Assembly: GCA_018267955.1 (NCBI GenBank)
Contig: JAFDXL010000001.1
Coordinates: forward strand, 124,001-188,000
Direction: 5' to 3'
DNA from: Bacteroidota bacterium
GTDB lineage: Bacteria > Bacteroidota > Bacteroidia > Chitinophagales > Chitinophagaceae
DNA length: 64,000 nt
Part shown: piece by piece, positions 27,498 to 36,160 of the stretch
How the letters are laid out: the number at the start of each line of letters is the position of its first letter
Position numbering within the stretch: position 1 is the stretch's first letter
Made by a program: the position numbers and the translations under genes
The notes under the pieces: model-generated
The model's input: the letters and a program-made list of their open reading frames with translations, nothing else
The model's database searches: none
What the model was told of the DNA's origin: nothing

Positions 27498-28963
27498 CCG
27501 CAAACAAACCATCTGCACAAACCATTACCGTTTTAGAAAAGTTATTTGAAGATCATTTCGGCGTAAAGCCCGAAAAAACAGAATTATTACCTGTTTCCGG
27601 CTCCGATCGCCGGTACTATCGCATGTCTGCAGATAAGGTATCTGCTATAGGCACTTACAATACCAATGTAGCAGAGAACAATACCTATTTCTACTTCACA
27701 GATCTGTTTCGCAAGCACGAGATCAATGTTCCTGAAGTATTTAGTACCAGCAAAGATCGCCGTTATTACCTGCAGCAAGATCTTGGCAGCACTACTTTAT
27801 TTGATCTGCTAAAACAAGAAGGGCAAACGAATGAAGTAAGGCAATATTTTCATAAAGCGCTGGAGCAGCTTGCTAAAATGCAATGGATAGCAGGACGCGA
27901 AGCCGATTTTTATCAATGCTTCAGCACTCGCCGTTTTGATGAGAAAGCCATTATGGCCGATCTTTTGTACTTCAAATACTACTTTGCCGACCTGCAGAAT
28001 ATACAATACGATAAGGGCTTGCTCATCGACGAGATGGAGCAATTGAGTAAGGAGCTGGGCCGCATACAACCGCAGATGCTTATGTATCGCGATTTCCAGA
28101 GCCGCAACATCATGCTGCACAATGGCAATGTTTATTTTATCGACTACCAGGGTGCTATGCAGGGCCCGCCCCAGTACGATATCGCATCACTGTTATGGCA
28201 GGCAAAGGCCCAGTTGCCCGATGCATGGAAGGAAGATCTGCTGAATGGTTATATTAAGAGCATGGGCAATTTGCACATCAGCCGTGTAGATGAGATTCAT
28301 TTCCGCAAAGGGTATCAGCAGTTCGTATTGCTGCGCATATTGCAAGTATTAGGCGCCTATGGTTTCCGTGGCCTGCTGCAACACAAGCCTCACTTCATCA
28401 GCAGCATTGGCCCTGCGTTAAAGAATCTCGATTCTTTCCTATCCAATAATCCGTCTTTGCCGGCATACCCTGAAATGCGCAAACTGCTGGAACAGCTTTC
28501 TTCTGCAGATATGCAGAGCCGTTACGCACAGCCTGCTGTCAAAAATGAGAATATAAAACTACAGGTACAGATCTCCAGCTTCTCTTACAAGAATGGTATT
28601 CCAAAAGACAAGGGATCGCATGGTGGTGGTTATGTATTCGATTGCCGCGGATTATTAAACCCCGGCCGCTATGTGGCTTACAAGCATCTTACCGGCCAGG
28701 ATGAGCCCGTAAAGCAGTTCCTGGAAAGAGAAACACGCATGCCCGATTTCATGTCGAATGTATATAACCTGGTATCGCTGAATGTGGAAGATTATATCTC
28801 CCGCGGCTTCGAGCATCTCAGCGTAGCATTTGGCTGCACAGGTGGGCAGCATCGTTCTGTATATGCCGCGGAAAACCTGGCCGCATACCTGAAGAGTAAA
28901 TACAGCATCGAAGTGGTAGTATCTCATTTAAATGAAACTAAATGGGTGCTGCAGGAAGGCTAG
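27494..28963 (+). CDS. Aminosugar-kinase-like domain fused to a RapZ C-terminal (GlcN6P-sensing) domain
   Basis: A two-domain protein of 489 residues. Residues about 15-330 are an aminoglycoside-phosphotransferase-fold kinase: VSGSDRRYYR for nucleotide binding, LMYRDFQSRNIM near 198 as the catalytic loop and VYFIDYQGAM near 215 as the metal-binding Asp. These resemble AmgK, the anomeric MurNAc/GlcNAc kinase of cell-wall recycling. Residues about 350-489 match the C-terminal domain of RapZ: SFSYKNGIPKDKG, VFDCRGLLNPGRY, FLERETRMPDF and GCTGGQHRSVYAAE near 447. In E. coli that domain binds glucosamine-6-phosphate and the sRNAs. The fusion lacks the normal RapZ N-terminal P-loop domain. It follows lpxH and sixA in an operon, with a strong terminator after it. 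Confidence 0.88.
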   Translation: MTANKPSAQTITVLEKLFEDHFGVKPEKTELLPVSGSDRRYYRMSADKVSAIGTYNTNVAENNTYFYFTDLFRKHEINVPEVFSTSKDRRYYLQQDLGSTTLFDLLKQEGQTNEVRQYFHKALEQLAKMQWIAGREADFYQCFSTRRFDEKAIMADLLYFKYYFADLQNIQYDKGLLIDEMEQLSKELGRIQPQMLMYRDFQSRNIMLHNGNVYFIDYQGAMQGPPQYDIASLLWQAKAQLPDAWKEDLLNGYIKSMGNLHISRVDEIHFRKGYQQFVLLRILQVLGAYGFRGLLQHKPHFISSIGPALKNLDSFLSNNPSLPAYPEMRKLLEQLSSADMQSRYAQPAVKNENIKLQVQISSFSYKNGIPKDKGSHGGGYVFDCRGLLNPGRYVAYKHLTGQDEPVKQFLERETRMPDFMSNVYNLVSLNVEDYISRGFEHLSVAFGCTGGQHRSVYAAENLAAYLKSKYSIEVVVSHLNETKWVLQEG

Positions 28964-28972
28964 ATAAAAACT

Positions 28973-29004
28973 AAAAAGACCGGAATTTTGTTCCGGTCTT
29001 TTTT
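28973..29004. terminator. Bidirectional terminator between the RapZ-domain fusion and clpP
   Basis: AAAAAGACCGGAA and TTCCGGTCTTTTT form a perfect 13-bp stem with a TTTTG loop. A-rich and T-rich flanks serve both convergent genes. Confidence 0.9.
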
Positions 29005-29025
29005 TATGCTGCTATTCAGTTAAGT

Positions 29026-29733
29026 TTATTTTGCTTCGCCTGCATCAGCTTTGCGCGGGTTGCGTTCCAGCACTTCGTCTACCATACCATACTCTTTTGC
29101 TTCCTGTGCGGTCATCCAGTAGTCGCGGTCGCTGTCTTTTTCAACTTTAGCCAGTTTTTGTCCGCTGTGGAAGGAGATGATCTCATACAGTTCTTTCTTC
29201 AGCTTGCCTATTTCACGTGCTGTGATCTCGATATCACTTGCCTGGCCTTCTGCGCCACCCAATGGCTGGTGTATCATAATACGGCTGTGTTTTAGAGCGG
29301 TACGTTTTCCTTTGGTGCCTGCGCACATCAGCACTGCTGCCATAGATGCACCAATACCGGTACAGATCGTAGAAACATCGGGGTTGATGATCTGCATAGT
29401 ATCGTAGATACCTAAGCCTGCGTATACGCTGCCACCCGGGCTATTGATATACATCTGTACATCGCGGTTGCGGTCTGTACTCTCCAAAAACAGTAGCTGT
29501 GCCGTTACGATGTTCGCTACATAGTCGTTGATAGCCTCGCCCAGGAATATGATGCGGTCCATCATCAAGCGGCTGAACACGTCCATAGAAGCTACGTTCA
29601 GCGGGCGTTCTTCAATGATATATGGAGTAAGCGCTGAAGGATTCTTGTAAAGTGCAGATGAATAATTGTGCAGTGTTGCGCTGCTGATGCCATGATGCTT
29701 CACGGCATATTTCTGAAATTCATTTGGATTCAT
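29026..29733 (-). CDS. clpP: ATP-dependent Clp protease proteolytic subunit
   Basis: ClpP forms the tetradecameric serine-protease barrel that works with ClpX or ClpA. The 235-residue sequence contains MYINSPGGSVYAGLGIYDTMQ, the catalytic Ser in GIGASMAAVLM, the catalytic His in RIMIHQPLGG and the catalytic Asp in the EKDSDRDYWM region. It has an N-terminal extension of about 30 residues compared with E. coli ClpP before processing. The C-terminus is charged (RNPRKADAGEAK). clpX is not adjacent in the window. The gene stands alone between a terminator and a divergent promoter region. Confidence 0.96.
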   Translation of the reverse strand: MNPNEFQKYAVKHHGISSATLHNYSSALYKNPSALTPYIIEERPLNVASMDVFSRLMMDRIIFLGEAINDYVANIVTAQLLFLESTDRNRDVQMYINSPGGSVYAGLGIYDTMQIINPDVSTICTGIGASMAAVLMCAGTKGKRTALKHSRIMIHQPLGGAEGQASDIEITAREIGKLKKELYEIISFHSGQKLAKVEKDSDRDYWMTAQEAKEYGMVDEVLERNPRKADAGEAK

Positions 29734-29918
29734 AAATCGTATTTTTGTGTCTGCTTAATTATAATGTTTGGAATAAAACAATTTTCAATCCACGTTAAAT
29801 ATAATGCCATAACGGCACATTCAGGCATCAAAACTATCAATTCATATATTCGCAAATAGCAAAAAGTCATATTTTATATAAATGGAAAGGCATTATATGA
29901 CACATTGCAGATGATATT

Positions 29919-30899
29919 ATGCAGCTAACACTGGAACTGGACATACCAAAGCTCTCCCCCGCAATACAATACACTGATAAGATATTGCTGATCGGCTCCT
30001 GCTTTACAGAGAACATGAGCGAGCGCCTTATCCAGCATAAATTCAAGGTATTATCCAATCCGCATGGTATTTTGTTCAACCCGCTAAGTGTGGCGCACAG
30101 CCTGGATAGCTATGTGGATGATAAAAGATATGCTAAGGAAGACTTGTTTTACCTGAATGAACTGTATAATAGCTGGGATCATCACACCCGGTTCTCCGAT
30201 GTAGATGCAGATAAAGCCCTTGAAAATATTAATAATTCGCAACAGGAAGCAGGCCGTTTCATCCGGGAGGCCAAGTGGATCGTCATCACGCTTGGTTCGG
30301 CTTTTCAATACTACCTGGTGGATGGTAACAGGCCCGTAGCAAACAACCACCGTGCACCCTCTCAATGGTTTCAGAAGAGATTACTGGGTATTGATGTAAT
30401 AATAACCGCATTAAATAATAGCCTCGATAAGATCATAGCCATCAACCCGGACGTTCAATTCCTTTTTACCATCAGCCCGGTAAGGCATATCCGCGATGGC
30501 GTTGTAGATAATAACCGCAGCAAATCCAGGTTGATAGAGTCTGTGCATCATATCTGCGCACAATACCAGCAGGCACATTATTTCCCCGCTTATGAGCTGA
30601 TAATAGATATACTCCGCGATTACAGGTATTACGACATTGACTTTGTGCACCCCAATTTCCTGGCTACATCCTTTGTCTGGGAACAATTTGTAAAAGCCGG
30701 TATGGACGCGCCTACGCAGCAGTTGATGAAAGAAGTAAGACAAATAAGTATTGCCCGGGAACACAGGTCGCGTTTCCCCGAAACCGAAGCGCACAAACGG
30801 TTTCTAAATACCCACGCGCAAAAGGTAAAAGAGCTGCAGCAGCAATATCCTTTCCTGGACCTGGAAGAAGAACTGGCCTATTTCTCTGCATCGTTGTAG
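29919..30899 (+). CDS. GSCFA-domain protein
   Basis: The name-giving motif is present near residue 28 (ILLIGSCFTENMSERL), followed by the family blocks NPHGILFNPLSV, WDHHTRFS and IVITLGSAFQYY, then DVQFLFTISPVRHIRDG and YDIDFVHPNFLATSFVWE. GSCFA proteins are SGNH/GDSL-hydrolase relatives and probably esterases or acyltransferases acting on surface glycans. No enzymatic role has been settled. The candidate catalytic Ser is in GSCF and the Asp-His pair near the C-terminus is in YDIDFVHPN. Monocistronic, with a hairpin downstream. Confidence 0.88.
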   Translation: MQLTLELDIPKLSPAIQYTDKILLIGSCFTENMSERLIQHKFKVLSNPHGILFNPLSVAHSLDSYVDDKRYAKEDLFYLNELYNSWDHHTRFSDVDADKALENINNSQQEAGRFIREAKWIVITLGSAFQYYLVDGNRPVANNHRAPSQWFQKRLLGIDVIITALNNSLDKIIAINPDVQFLFTISPVRHIRDGVVDNNRSKSRLIESVHHICAQYQQAHYFPAYELIIDILRDYRYYDIDFVHPNFLATSFVWEQFVKAGMDAPTQQLMKEVRQISIAREHRSRFPETEAHKRFLNTHAQKVKELQQQYPFLDLEEELAYFSASL

Positions 30900-30932
30900 C
30901 AACAATAATTTTTACAAATAACTATATTAAAA

Positions 30933-30962
30933 GCTATGATGCCCGGAATGAGCCATCATAGC
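30933..30962. repeat. Inverted repeat between the GSCFA gene and iscS
   Basis: GCTATGATG and CATCATAGC, a perfect 9-bp stem with a 12-nt loop. There is no immediate T-run. It may be the terminator of the GSCFA gene or a leader element of iscS. A TATTTTTG (-7 like) follows at 30973-30980. Confidence 0.5.
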
Positions 30963-31012
30963 ACATTTGGCTTATTTTTGTAAGGACTGAAAACAGTTAA
31001 TTACATAGTATT

Positions 31013-32206
31013 ATGCAACATGAATTGCCCATATACCTGGACAATAATGCCACTACGCGCTGCGACGATGCGGTAGTACAGGCCATGTTGCCTTATTTCA
31101 CACAATATTTCGGGAATGCTGCCAGCACCAGCCACGCATACGGATGGTCTGCTGCTGAGGCTGTAAAAATAGCCCGGGAGCAGATAGCAGCCCTTGTTGG
31201 TGCGGAGCCGCAGGAGATCGTATTTACTTCCGGAGCCACAGAAGGCATAAATCTTGCGTTGAAAGGTGTCTTTGAAACATATGCCTCCAAAGGCAATCAC
31301 ATCATAACCGTAGCCACAGAGCATAAGGCAGTGCTAGATACCTGTGCACATATCGAACGCCTTGGCGGACAGGTTACATACCTAGCCGTAGATGTGCAGG
31401 GGCTTATCGATCTCTCGCAATTGGAGCAGGCGATAACAGATAAAACCATTCTTATTGCCGTGATGTATGGCAATAATGAAACGGGCGTTATTCAGCCCAT
31501 AAAAGAGATCAGCGAAATAGCGCATCAGCACAATGTGCTTTTCTTCTGCGATGCTACCCAGGCAGTGGGCAAGATACCTGTAGATGTCATGACAAACGAC
31601 ATAGATATCATGTCCTTCAGCGCGCATAAAATATATGGGCCTAAGGGCGTAGGTGCATTATACGTTCGCAGAAAGAATCCCCGCGTCAGGCTTGCCGCGC
31701 AAATAGATGGTGGTGGTCACGAAAGAGGTTTTCGCAGTGGCACACTGAATGTTCCCGGTATTGTAGGCTTTGGTAAGGCCTGTGCTATCTGCTCTGAACG
31801 CCTACCACAGGAAGCGGACAGGCTGCGTACAATGAGAGATAAGCTGGAACAGGAACTGCTCCGGTTACCCGGTGTATCTCTGAACGGCCACCCGCAGCAA
31901 AGGCTTCCAAACGTTACCAACCTGTCATTTGAAGGTATGGAAGGGAATATGCTGATTGGGGCGTTGAATAAAGAGATCGCCCTATCCAGTGGTTCTGCCT
32001 GCACCTCGGCCTCCATGGAGCCTTCGCATGTGCTACAGGCAATGGGTGTAAGCGACGAATTGGCACACAATTCGCTTAGGTTCAGCGTTGGCAGGTATAA
32101 CACCAATGAGCAAATAGATTATACCATTAGTACAGTTGCAAAAGCTGTGCGATATTTGCGGGATGGGCAAAAGCCTGAAATCGCATTAAAAGAAACAAAA
32201 CAATAA
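31013..32206 (+). CDS. iscS: Cysteine desulfurase (NifS/IscS type)
   Basis: This PLP enzyme takes sulfur from cysteine and passes it as a persulfide for Fe-S cluster and thiocofactor synthesis. The sequence opens with PIYLDNNATTRCDDAVVQAM and has FTSGATEGINLALKG, the HKAVL histidine, FCDATQAVGKIPVD and the PLP lysine in SFSAHKIYGPKG near residue 205. The persulfide cysteine lies in SSGSACTSASMEPSHVL near 330, a loop of the IscS length. It is followed by an IscA-type gene, but no IscU scaffold is visible in the window. The 397-residue length is normal. Confidence 0.94.
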   Translation: MQHELPIYLDNNATTRCDDAVVQAMLPYFTQYFGNAASTSHAYGWSAAEAVKIAREQIAALVGAEPQEIVFTSGATEGINLALKGVFETYASKGNHIITVATEHKAVLDTCAHIERLGGQVTYLAVDVQGLIDLSQLEQAITDKTILIAVMYGNNETGVIQPIKEISEIAHQHNVLFFCDATQAVGKIPVDVMTNDIDIMSFSAHKIYGPKGVGALYVRRKNPRVRLAAQIDGGGHERGFRSGTLNVPGIVGFGKACAICSERLPQEADRLRTMRDKLEQELLRLPGVSLNGHPQQRLPNVTNLSFEGMEGNMLIGALNKEIALSSGSACTSASMEPSHVLQAMGVSDELAHNSLRFSVGRYNTNEQIDYTISTVAKAVRYLRDGQKPEIALKETKQ

Positions 32207-32222
32207 AACATTCATAATCACA

Positions 32223-32282
32223 ATGGCGGAAGGAAAGAAACCACCATTGTACAAGAAGTGGCAATATGATAACCATCAGTGA
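32223..32282 (+). other. Possible 19-residue leader ORF overlapping the iscA start
   Basis: ATG at 32223 opens a short basic ORF (MAEGKKPPLYKKWQYDNHQ) that ends at TGA 32280-32282, 17 bp inside iscA in another frame. It has no clear ribosome-binding site. It could couple iscA translation to a short peptide, or it may be chance. Confidence 0.2.
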
Positions 32283-32595
32283 AAAAGCAAAAGAAAGGAT
32301 CGTACAGCTAAAAAAAGATGAGGCGCTGGACGATAGTTATTTTCTGCGTGTGGGCGTAGTGGGTGGCGGATGTTCCGGGCTTTCCTATAAGCTGGATTTT
32401 GATAATGAATCGCAGCCAACCGACCAGGTCTTTGAACAGGGCGACGGCATTAAGATCGTGACGGACATCAAAAGTTTTTTATACCTCTGTAATACAACAT
32501 TAGACTATACGGAAGGCCTCAATGGCAAGGGCTTTCATTTCATAAACCCCAATGCCAGCCGCACTTGTGGTTGCGGAGAGAGTTTTTCGGTCTAA
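32266..32595 (+). CDS. iscA: IscA/HesB-type Fe-S carrier
   Basis: The 109-residue A-type carrier delivers clusters to apo-enzymes. The three conserved cysteines are visible: VGGGCSGLSYKL near residue 39 and the CGCG pair in SRTCGCGESFSV at the C-terminus. The rest matches the HesB/IscA fold (KGFHFINPNA). It lies 60 bp downstream of iscS. It could equally be labelled SufA or ErpA, and position next to a cysteine desulfurase does not decide. A stretch of about 160 bp follows with no gene that I can see. Confidence 0.92.
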   Translation: MITISEKAKERIVQLKKDEALDDSYFLRVGVVGGGCSGLSYKLDFDNESQPTDQVFEQGDGIKIVTDIKSFLYLCNTTLDYTEGLNGKGFHFINPNASRTCGCGESFSV

Positions 32596-32756
32596 TTATC
32601 TCTGGCAGAATAATATTGATAGGATATCGATGGTTAGATGCCTTTATGGCGTCTGGCCATTCTGTATAATTTACACATCAGCAAGTAGCATAAGGCGAAG
32701 AGCATAGCCAAGGCTTTTAAAGTCCATCTTCTATCCTGCTAAAATCGCTCTTACCC

Positions 32757-33809
32757 CTAAGATTGCTTAACGGTCTCTGTTTTTGAATTGATCTCTTTGA
32801 TCACTTCATCCAGGTTTATTGCTGCTTCTTCAATACCATCCAGTACCTGCAGGTTGATAGGATCTGCGGGATCTTGTTTATTGAATAGCTGGATAAGCCC
32901 CATGATGGTAGCTACCGGGCTCCGTACCTTGTGCGATTGTATCCAGGCAATGTCTTTCAGCTTCTGGTTTTGCTGCTGTATCTTTTGTATGTATAGCCGT
33001 TGCTCTGTTACATCCTGTAATGTGGCATTGATGGTATTGATCATGCCATTATCGTCCAGCGTCACTTCTCCGCGAACCAACAGGTGCTTGATCTCGTTTT
33101 TGCCGGTAACAATACGGCAGTAAAAATCCGGGAAGAACTTTTTGATGAAGATGGTATCGATCATCTTCTCCAGGTGCTTTACATCTTCCGGGTATACTAT
33201 AGAGGTAAAATTATTGTGCGTGATCTTGATGGTTTCATCCAGCTCCAGCACATGTTTCGCCGCATCAGACAATAATACTTTTTCTTTGATCACGTCCCAT
33301 TGCAGGTAGCCGAGCTTGGCTATCTTTTCAGCCTCCAGTAATAGTTCATTTTTGCGCAGCAGCTCATCTTCGGCATGTTCACGGCTGCGTATTTCGGTTT
33401 CCAGCTCCTCAGGTGTCCTTAGCGAAAATGCAACCGGTATTATCTTGAAAACATAAAACACCGTTACCCAGCTGATGATGCCCGTTACCAGCCTTATCAG
33501 CGCGCTGAAACGATACACTGGTATCCAGAACATCAGCGCGTCTACAAAATAAGTAGCGCCGCAGGCAAGGATGAAGCTGGCAAACAAAATATACAATCCC
33601 GAGAAGCGTAAACGCTGCCTTCGGGTAATGATATAAAACAGTATCAGCAGGGGTATTACAAAGTAGGCAGACCATATCAGCAGGTCGCTGATAATATATA
33701 GCCAGCCATGAAAATGCGTCCAGCTCCCGTTCCGCCAGAATGAACGAAAATCGGAATGCTCGAACAGCTTCCTGAAAAAATCAACAATATCGTTTGCCAA
33801 TTGTGCCAT
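32757..33809 (-). CDS. Ethylene-receptor-like membrane sensor with PAS and HisKA-like regions, no ATPase domain
   Basis: Three membrane helices fill residues about 37-125. They align with the plant ETR1 ethylene-binding domain: ISDLLIWSAYFVIPL matches its first helix (Asp42 and Tyr49 stand for ETR1 Asp25 and Tyr32), and LACGATYFVDALMFW matches the second (Cys83 for ETR1 Cys65). The second copper ligand, His69 in ETR1, is Tyr87 here. A PAS domain occupies about 165-275. The C-terminus ends in a dimerisation-like helix pair with His293 (IQSHKVRSPVATIMGL) and stops before any HATPase domain. Start set at ATG 33809; a GTG at 33824 is possible. It may act through a partner kinase or as a non-catalytic sensor. 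The gene stands alone. Confidence 0.75.
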   Translation of the reverse strand: MAQLANDIVDFFRKLFEHSDFRSFWRNGSWTHFHGWLYIISDLLIWSAYFVIPLLILFYIITRRQRLRFSGLYILFASFILACGATYFVDALMFWIPVYRFSALIRLVTGIISWVTVFYVFKIIPVAFSLRTPEELETEIRSREHAEDELLRKNELLLEAEKIAKLGYLQWDVIKEKVLLSDAAKHVLELDETIKITHNNFTSIVYPEDVKHLEKMIDTIFIKKFFPDFYCRIVTGKNEIKHLLVRGEVTLDDNGMINTINATLQDVTEQRLYIQKIQQQNQKLKDIAWIQSHKVRSPVATIMGLIQLFNKQDPADPINLQVLDGIEEAAINLDEVIKEINSKTETVKQS

Positions 33810-33954
33810 GATCTTACGCCTCACTGTCCCCTATATGTAAGCGATTGTAAAACAGCAAAAAACGAAAGTAGGCTTATGCACCCCAAATATAAAGTTGTTA
33901 TCGGGTTTTAACCAATCTATTGTAAGGCAGACAACAACCTGTTAACAAAAAAAG

Positions 33955-36072
33955 CTATTTGAAGAGTTGGTATATCACGAAGGAACATAAGTAGGCGATG
34001 CCTGCCATATATATAAACTGGATCACGGGATAGCGCCAGCTGCCGGTTTCCCTGCGCACTATAGCCATGGTACTCATACATTGCATGGCAAATACATAAA
34101 ATATCAGCAGCGATAACCCGGCTGCGAGTGTATAAACAGGTGTTCCGTCGGCACGTTTTGCGGCGCGCATTTTTTCGCGCAGAGTGGCGTCATTGCCGGA
34201 ATCATCGCCCACGCTATATAGTGTAGCCATGGTACCAACGAACACTTCACGTGCGGCAAAAGAGGTGATCAGGGCGATGCCTATCTTCCAGTCATAACCC
34301 AGCGGGCGAATAGCCGGTTCTATAGCGTGCCCCATAATACCTGCAAAAGAATGTTCCAGCTTTTCGGTTTGGTATTCTTTGTCCAGCTCCTGTATATTTT
34401 GCGGTTGCTTGTGCTTCAGCAGTGCATATTTAGCATCCACAGCCTGCATCTGGGCCGGCGGTCCAAAGGTTGCCAGCCCCCATAGCAGTACAGAGATGAT
34501 CATGATTACTTTACCGGCATCTGTTACAAATACTTTCGCTTTTTCGATCATCGTGATGCCTACATTCTTCCACCTTGGTGCACGGTACACGGGCAGTTCC
34601 ATCAGGAAGAAGGTACGCTCTTTCACTTTCACTATCCAGCTCATCACTTTGGCCACAATCAGCGCCATTACAAAGCCCAGCAGGTACAGGCCCATAAGCA
34701 CTAGCCCCTGCAGGTTAAATATGACCAGTTTTTTATCAGGCACCACCAGGCCTATCAATATGGTGTATACCGGCAGCCTTGCCGAGCAGCTCATGAGTGG
34801 CGTCACCATAATGGTGATCAATCGTTCCTTCCGGTTTTGTATCGTGCGGGTGGCCATAATGGCGGGCACTGCGCAAGCCATACCGCTGATCAATGGCATA
34901 ACGCTTCTGCCATTCAACCCTACGCTTCGCATAATGCGATCTGTAAGGAAGCTGATGCGCGCCATATAGCCGCTATCTTCCATGATGGTGATGAACCCAA
35001 ACAATATCATGATCTGCGGTATAAATACCGCGATACCGCTAATACCCGCCAATATGCCGTTTACCAGCAGGTCTTTAAAGAACCCGTCAGGCAGCAAATC
35101 ATTCAGCCATCCGGATGCATACCGGAAGCCCGATTCTACCCAGTCCATCGGGTATTCTGCCAGCCAAAAGATGCTCTGGAATAGCAGGAACAGCACTGCC
35201 AGCAGTATGATATTGCCCCATAACGGGTGCAGCAGTATTTTATCTATGCGTTCGCTTTGTATAGTGCGCTTCAGCGGACTCACTTCTACCACGCATTGCT
35301 GCATGATCTGGCTTATACGCTGGTATCGCTGCATTACTTCCTCTGCCTGTATCTTCCCTTTGTGGAAGCCTACTTCATCCAGTAATGCAGCGATGCGTAT
35401 TCTTTGTGCTGCATTCAGGTAAGAAAGCTCCAGGTAATTGCAGGCTACATGCAGTGCACCGTAATTACTTGGCAATACGCACAGCTCCCGCACTTCATTG
35501 ATCCAGTCACCGGTTATGCCGGCAATATTGATGAATTCAGAAGGTATGGCCGGTATTTTGGCAGACTGTACTTCTGCTATCTTCTTTTTTAATTGCGGTA
35601 TGCCCTTATTTTTCCTGGGGTTGATCGGTACTACAGGCACACCCATCAGGCGTTCCAGTCCCGGTATGTCGATTGTTATGCCTTTTTTACGGGCAATATC
35701 ATTCATGGTGAGCGCAATGATAACGGGTATCTTCAGGTCCATTATCTGCGAGCAGAAGAGCAGGTTGCGTTTCAGGTTGGATGCATCTGCTATTACCACG
35801 ATCATATCCGGGCGCTCTGCATTATTCCTGTTCAGCAATACTTCATAGGTTACCTGCTCATCAGCGCTTTTGGGGTAAAGGCTGTATGTGCCGGGCAGGT
35901 CTATAATATGCGCGGTAAAATCGTCTGAAATGCGCGATGTCCCCGTTTTTTTATCAACAGTTACGCCGGGGAAATTGCCCACTTTTTGATTAAGGCCCGT
36001 AAGCGCATTAAAGAGCGAGCTCTTCCCGCTATTGGGATTACCTACTAAAGCTATGGAATATGTGCGCTGCAT
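33955..36072 (-). CDS. feoB: Ferrous iron transport protein B
   Basis: FeoB is the main Fe2+ importer. The N-terminal G domain has VGNPNSGKSSLFNALTG (G1), the switch threonine in FPGVTVDKKTG (G2), DLPGTYSL (G3) and TMND (G4). A helical spacer follows, then the membrane part with the two Gate-type regions (MPLISGMACAVPAIMATRTI and MTPLMSCSARLPVYTILIGL), in which the cysteines are conserved. The length of 705 residues is normal for Bacteroidota. FeoA is not fused to this protein and no feoA gene is adjacent in the window, which is uncommon. The C-terminal TM segment carries AMQCMSTMAIVRRETG, another family signature. Confidence 0.95.
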   Translation of the reverse strand: MQRTYSIALVGNPNSGKSSLFNALTGLNQKVGNFPGVTVDKKTGTSRISDDFTAHIIDLPGTYSLYPKSADEQVTYEVLLNRNNAERPDMIVVIADASNLKRNLLFCSQIMDLKIPVIIALTMNDIARKKGITIDIPGLERLMGVPVVPINPRKNKGIPQLKKKIAEVQSAKIPAIPSEFINIAGITGDWINEVRELCVLPSNYGALHVACNYLELSYLNAAQRIRIAALLDEVGFHKGKIQAEEVMQRYQRISQIMQQCVVEVSPLKRTIQSERIDKILLHPLWGNIILLAVLFLLFQSIFWLAEYPMDWVESGFRYASGWLNDLLPDGFFKDLLVNGILAGISGIAVFIPQIMILFGFITIMEDSGYMARISFLTDRIMRSVGLNGRSVMPLISGMACAVPAIMATRTIQNRKERLITIMVTPLMSCSARLPVYTILIGLVVPDKKLVIFNLQGLVLMGLYLLGFVMALIVAKVMSWIVKVKERTFFLMELPVYRAPRWKNVGITMIEKAKVFVTDAGKVIMIISVLLWGLATFGPPAQMQAVDAKYALLKHKQPQNIQELDKEYQTEKLEHSFAGIMGHAIEPAIRPLGYDWKIGIALITSFAAREVFVGTMATLYSVGDDSGNDATLREKMRAAKRADGTPVYTLAAGLSLLIFYVFAMQCMSTMAIVRRETGSWRYPVIQFIYMAGIAYLCSFVIYQLFK

Positions 36073-36160
36073 TAATCGATGCGCAAAGTTACCAATAGAT
36101 ATCGGGCTGTGTTAATTCTGTATTATATAAAGGGATTATTTTTCCCGATTCTGTAAACGC

